Both the position numbers and the translations under genes were made by a program. Shown one piece after another: positions 5,436 through 7,118 of a DNA stretch of 7,118 nucleotides (the first letter of the stretch is position 1; every line of letters begins with the position of its first letter). Source of the DNA: Candidatus Staskawiczbacteria bacterium RIFCSPLOWO2_01_FULL_38_12b (GTDB lineage: Bacteria; Patescibacteriota; Minisyncoccia; Minisyncoccales; Staskawiczbacteraceae); the NCBI GenBank assembly GCA_001820255.1, contig MHPA01000021.1:1-7118 (forward strand). The letters run 5' to 3'. The notes below the pieces were generated by a model that was not told where the DNA came from, did not search any database, and saw nothing but the letters and a program-made list of their open reading frames with translations.

Positions 5436-6281
5436 ATGAATCAAGATTGGGAATCAAAATTAATGACATTCGAAGAATATGCCGGAAAGAAACATGATCC
5501 GGTATATGTTTTTAATATAGAATTTGGTACTAAAAAAGTGATGTATTTCGGTGCCGAACATAGTCTCAATCCTGAAAGTCCAATGTTTTCTCGCATTGAG
5601 GAGGAATTTAAAAAAGCTGATCCTCAAATTGTATTTGTAGAGGGAATGTATTTTTCCCAAGGCGGAAAAGAAAGAGCAATCGAAAAATATAAAAATACCA
5701 ATAGGGAATCTGTTATTAAAAATCACGGAGAATCAGTGTATGTTTTCAAATTAGCGACTGACGCCGGCATTGAAGTCGATTCTCCTGAATCTACATACAA
5801 AGATGAAATTGATTCTTTGATCGAAAAAGGATTTTCTAAGGAAGAAATTTTTTGCTTCTATGGTTATCGTCAAATCAATGGATTGCATCGTTTAACCGAC
5901 AAATCTAAATTCACTGAAGAATTAACAAGATATATTTCAATTTTTCAAAGGGATAGCCAGTGGAAAGATTTTGATTATTCGGTGGAACATTTAGAAAAAA
6001 TTGGGAAATCAGTTTGGGGAGAAACTCGAGGTGATATTATGACAAATGATGGATATCGGACAACGCCTGTTCCGCCGCCAGATAAAAAGTTATTTACAAT
6101 TATTAATAGAATCAACCAAGAAGTAACTCATTTTAGAGATTGTAATGTCGTGCGTAGGATTGTAGAAGCCTTAAAAACCCACGATCGACTATTCATTATT
6201 TTTGGATCAACTCATGCTGTTATGCAGGAACCAGCTTTGAGATATTTGGCAGAAAGTTATGATAAAGAAGAAATTGGCTAA
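5436..6281 (+). CDS. TraB/GumN (TIKI)-superfamily-like protein, cytosolic, function unknown
   Basis: 281 residues. The assignment rests on a layout typical of that superfamily: an N-terminal GxxH motif in MYFGAEHSL (G39-H42); an acidic residue after a hydrophobic strand, IVFVEGM (E69); and a C-terminal RDxxVVRRIVEAL (234-246) followed by a strand and a second GxxH in LFIIFGSTHAVMQEPALR (252-269). In known members of the TIKI/TraB/GumN/EreA group, such Gly-His and Glu residues form a metal-dependent hydrolase site. There is no signal peptide and no membrane segment, unlike TraB/PrgY proteins that have C-terminal helices, so this one is probably soluble and cytoplasmic. Substrate unknown. The gene is intact, has its own promoter, and sits between decayed fragments, so it looks like accessory cargo. 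An alternative start at M10 is possible. Confidence that this is a real gene is high; in the family, moderate. Confidence 0.6.
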   Translation: MNQDWESKLMTFEEYAGKKHDPVYVFNIEFGTKKVMYFGAEHSLNPESPMFSRIEEEFKKADPQIVFVEGMYFSQGGKERAIEKYKNTNRESVIKNHGESVYVFKLATDAGIEVDSPESTYKDEIDSLIEKGFSKEEIFCFYGYRQINGLHRLTDKSKFTEELTRYISIFQRDSQWKDFDYSVEHLEKIGKSVWGETRGDIMTNDGYRTTPVPPPDKKLFTIINRINQEVTHFRDCNVVRRIVEALKTHDRLFIIFGSTHAVMQEPALRYLAESYDKEEIG

Positions 6282-6305
6282 AGAACTAAAAAGATACAAT
6301 CACAT
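6282..6305. other. Short intergenic gap
   Basis: 24 bases between the TraB/GumN-like stop and the P-loop stub, with no terminator or promoter visible. This supports cotranscription. Confidence 0.4.
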
Positions 6306-6437
6306 ATGAAACGCATTGCAATTATCGGCCTTGCTGGGTCGGGAAAATCCACATTTGCCAATAGACTGGGGAAGGTGTTACAGAGAGGTTTACAGGACAG
6401 TCTCTTGCGCCGCTGCTGTAATAGACTATCAGACTAG
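6306..6437 (+). pseudogene. Truncated P-loop NTPase (kinase-like N-terminal stub)
   Basis: The ATG at 6306 opens with KRIAIIGLAGSGKSTFANRL, a first strand plus a complete Walker A loop (GLAGSGKST), as in adenylate-kinase-like and topology-modulation (FlaR-like) nucleotide kinases. After about residue 24 the sequence no longer resembles such a kinase (GLQDSLLRRCCNRLSD) and stops at 43 codons, against roughly 170-200 residues for a full protein. Only the N-terminal piece survives; the rest has been deleted or replaced around 6378-6385. It begins 24 bases after the TraB/GumN-like gene and was probably cotranscribed with it. Confidence 0.6.
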
Positions 6438-6450
6438 GTTGCAAAAAAAT

Positions 6451-6478
6451 TTGACAATGCCAAAAGTTTATTTATAAT
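6451..6478 (+). promoter_or_regulatory. Consensus sigma-70-type promoter of the toxin-antitoxin operon
   Basis: A perfect TTGACA (6451-6456), a 16-base spacer and a perfect TATAAT (6473-6478). The ATG at 6485 begins 6 bases after the -10 box, so transcription would start at or next to the start codon, giving a leaderless mRNA. Type II antitoxins commonly repress their own promoter, but I see no clear operator dyad here. Confidence 0.8.
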
Positions 6479-6484
6479 AAGCAT

Positions 6485-6676
6485 ATGATTAATATCACGG
6501 AGCAAAAATTAAAAAAAATTGTTAAAGAGAGCGTTAAAGAGGCAATGAAAACAGAGTTTATGAAGCTCAGGGCTTTCGGCGTACCTGAAATCTCAAAAGC
6601 GGAACAAGTGGATATCGAGAAAAGATACAAAAAACCATCACGCCACCTAGTTGAAATACGCAAAGTAAATTTATGA
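6485..6676 (+). CDS. Putative antitoxin of a RelE/ParE-type toxin-antitoxin pair
   Basis: 63 residues, mostly charged, with a predicted helical N-terminal half (EQKLKKIVKESVKEAMKTEF) and a basic C-terminal part ending KKPSRHLVEIRKVNL. The size, the position directly upstream of a RelE-like toxin and the ATGA overlap (stop at 6674-6676, toxin ATG at 6673) all fit an antitoxin that binds and neutralises the toxin and may bind the promoter. No named DNA-binding domain is recognisable. Its 5' end appears leaderless. Confidence 0.7.
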   Translation: MINITEQKLKKIVKESVKEAMKTEFMKLRAFGVPEISKAEQVDIEKRYKKPSRHLVEIRKVNL

Positions 6677-6945
6677 ATTGGAAAATAGGTTTTTCTAAAG
6701 AATCTGTTTCTTTTTTAGATAAAAACGGCGATTTATCCAAGGAAAATGTGATTGATTTGGTGTTACGGGCAATTGGTATGTTTTCCGGGCATCGTATTAA
6801 TATAGACATCAAAAAACTCAAAGGAGAATGGAATAATTTTTATCGAATCAGAAAGGGTAGGTTGAGGGTTATAGTTTCTTTTGACTTTGAAAGTCGTTCT
6901 GTTCTTATTGAAAGAATTGATTGGCGAGGAAGCGCATATAAGTAG
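6673..6945 (+). CDS. RelE/ParE-family toxin of a type II toxin-antitoxin module
   Basis: 90 residues, the usual size for the family. The C-terminal half carries the recognisable RelE/ParE core: NIDIKKLKGEWNNFYRIRKG (43-62), then the strands RLRVIVSFD (63-71) and VLIERIDWRGSAYK (77-90), matching the family pattern of a KLKG turn, YRIR strand and final hydrophobic-H/D-RG-Y strand. RelE-type members cleave mRNA on the ribosome, while ParE-type members act on gyrase; the sequence alone does not decide between them. It is translationally coupled to the antitoxin through the ATGA overlap. The gene appears intact and is directly followed by the decayed second copy of the split gene. Confidence 0.82.
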   Translation: MNWKIGFSKESVSFLDKNGDLSKENVIDLVLRAIGMFSGHRINIDIKKLKGEWNNFYRIRKGRLRVIVSFDFESRSVLIERIDWRGSAYK

Positions 6946-6967
6946 ATATAAAATTTTATTCTTCAGT

Positions 6968-7097
6968 GGTGAAAAGGATATTATAAACCGACTTGTAGCC
7001 CAATACGAAAGACTGTTTGGCAAAGCATCACACGAAGTCTGTGCAGGACATTCTGGCTGAAATGAGCCCGGAAGAGATACCAGCGAGTTTGAAGTAA
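6968..7097 (+). pseudogene. Second, frameshifted copy of the C-terminal half of the split gene
   Basis: From 6968 the frame reads GEKDIINR then LVAQYERLFGKASHEV, matching piece 3 of the gene at 3627-4395. It shifts frame at about 7040, and a second frame from 7041 reads VQDILAEMSPEE and ends with TAA at 7095-7097, matching piece 4. The shift is explained by a loss of about 11 bases relative to the expected KEA codons. There is no palindrome here. Nucleotide differences from the first copy in the LVAQYERLFG block are mostly synonymous (AGG/AGA, TTC/TTT, GCG/GCA, AGC/TCA), so both descend from a gene under protein-level selection. The N-terminal half is absent; upstream is the toxin gene. Confidence 0.7.
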
Positions 7098-7118
7098 TAT
7101 CATTATCACAGCGGCGGC

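Noticed and set aside
5460..5726. Minus-strand open frame within the TraB/GumN-like gene
   Set aside because: Antisense shadow rich in Phe, Ile and His, with no start signal or motif.

Overview
The window looks like a bacterial chromosome fragment, most likely from the Patescibacteria (candidate phyla radiation) or a similar reduced-genome lineage. This placement is an inference. It rests on a leucyl-tRNA synthetase without the usual CxxC zinc knuckle, on very short or leaderless-looking 5' ends (a consensus TTGACA-16-TATAAT promoter sits only 6 nt before an ATG), on weak use of Shine-Dalgarno sites, and on small divergent proteins. No rRNA, tRNA or CRISPR array is visible. All genes read on the + strand.

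The left half (1-3156) is housekeeping. It holds an AT-rich dCTP deaminase-family gene (53-565) whose catalytic Glu position appears to be Gln, then a complete, visibly G/C-richer leuS (645-3119) with a clear RBS and a textbook TTCG-loop terminator (3127-3156). A structured stretch follows (3172-3300), with two consecutive hairpins and a possible 49-codon ORF, and then a 101-residue three-helix membrane protein (3328-3633).

The right half (about 3627-7118) is a graveyard of decayed and inserted sequence. The most striking object is a small gene (pieces between 3627 and 4395) cut into four parts by three long imperfect palindromes. Palindromes 1 (core 3711-3870) and 2 (core 4164-4323) are both exactly 160 bp. 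They share internal sequence, and the arms show paired compensatory changes, so they are members of one hairpin-forming family. Palindrome 3 (3893-4074) has a different sequence but the same design and a similar CGGCTACG tip. Leaving the palindromes out, the protein pieces join into a plausible product of about 85 residues. A second, frameshifted copy of the same gene's C-terminal half lies at 6968-7097, with mostly synonymous differences.

After the interrupted gene come a DDE transposase (4492 to about 5135) with an in-frame nonsense codon and a lost C-terminus, joined directly to the tail of an unrelated protein that ends in HNDN repeats and a strong terminator (5323-5358). Next are an intact TraB/GumN-like gene with its own promoter (5436-6281), a truncated P-loop NTPase stub (6306-6437), and an intact two-gene type II toxin-antitoxin operon (6485-6945) with a consensus promoter and an ATGA overlap. 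The pattern suggests an accessory hot spot next to leuS where palindromic elements, an insertion sequence and a toxin-antitoxin module have accumulated.
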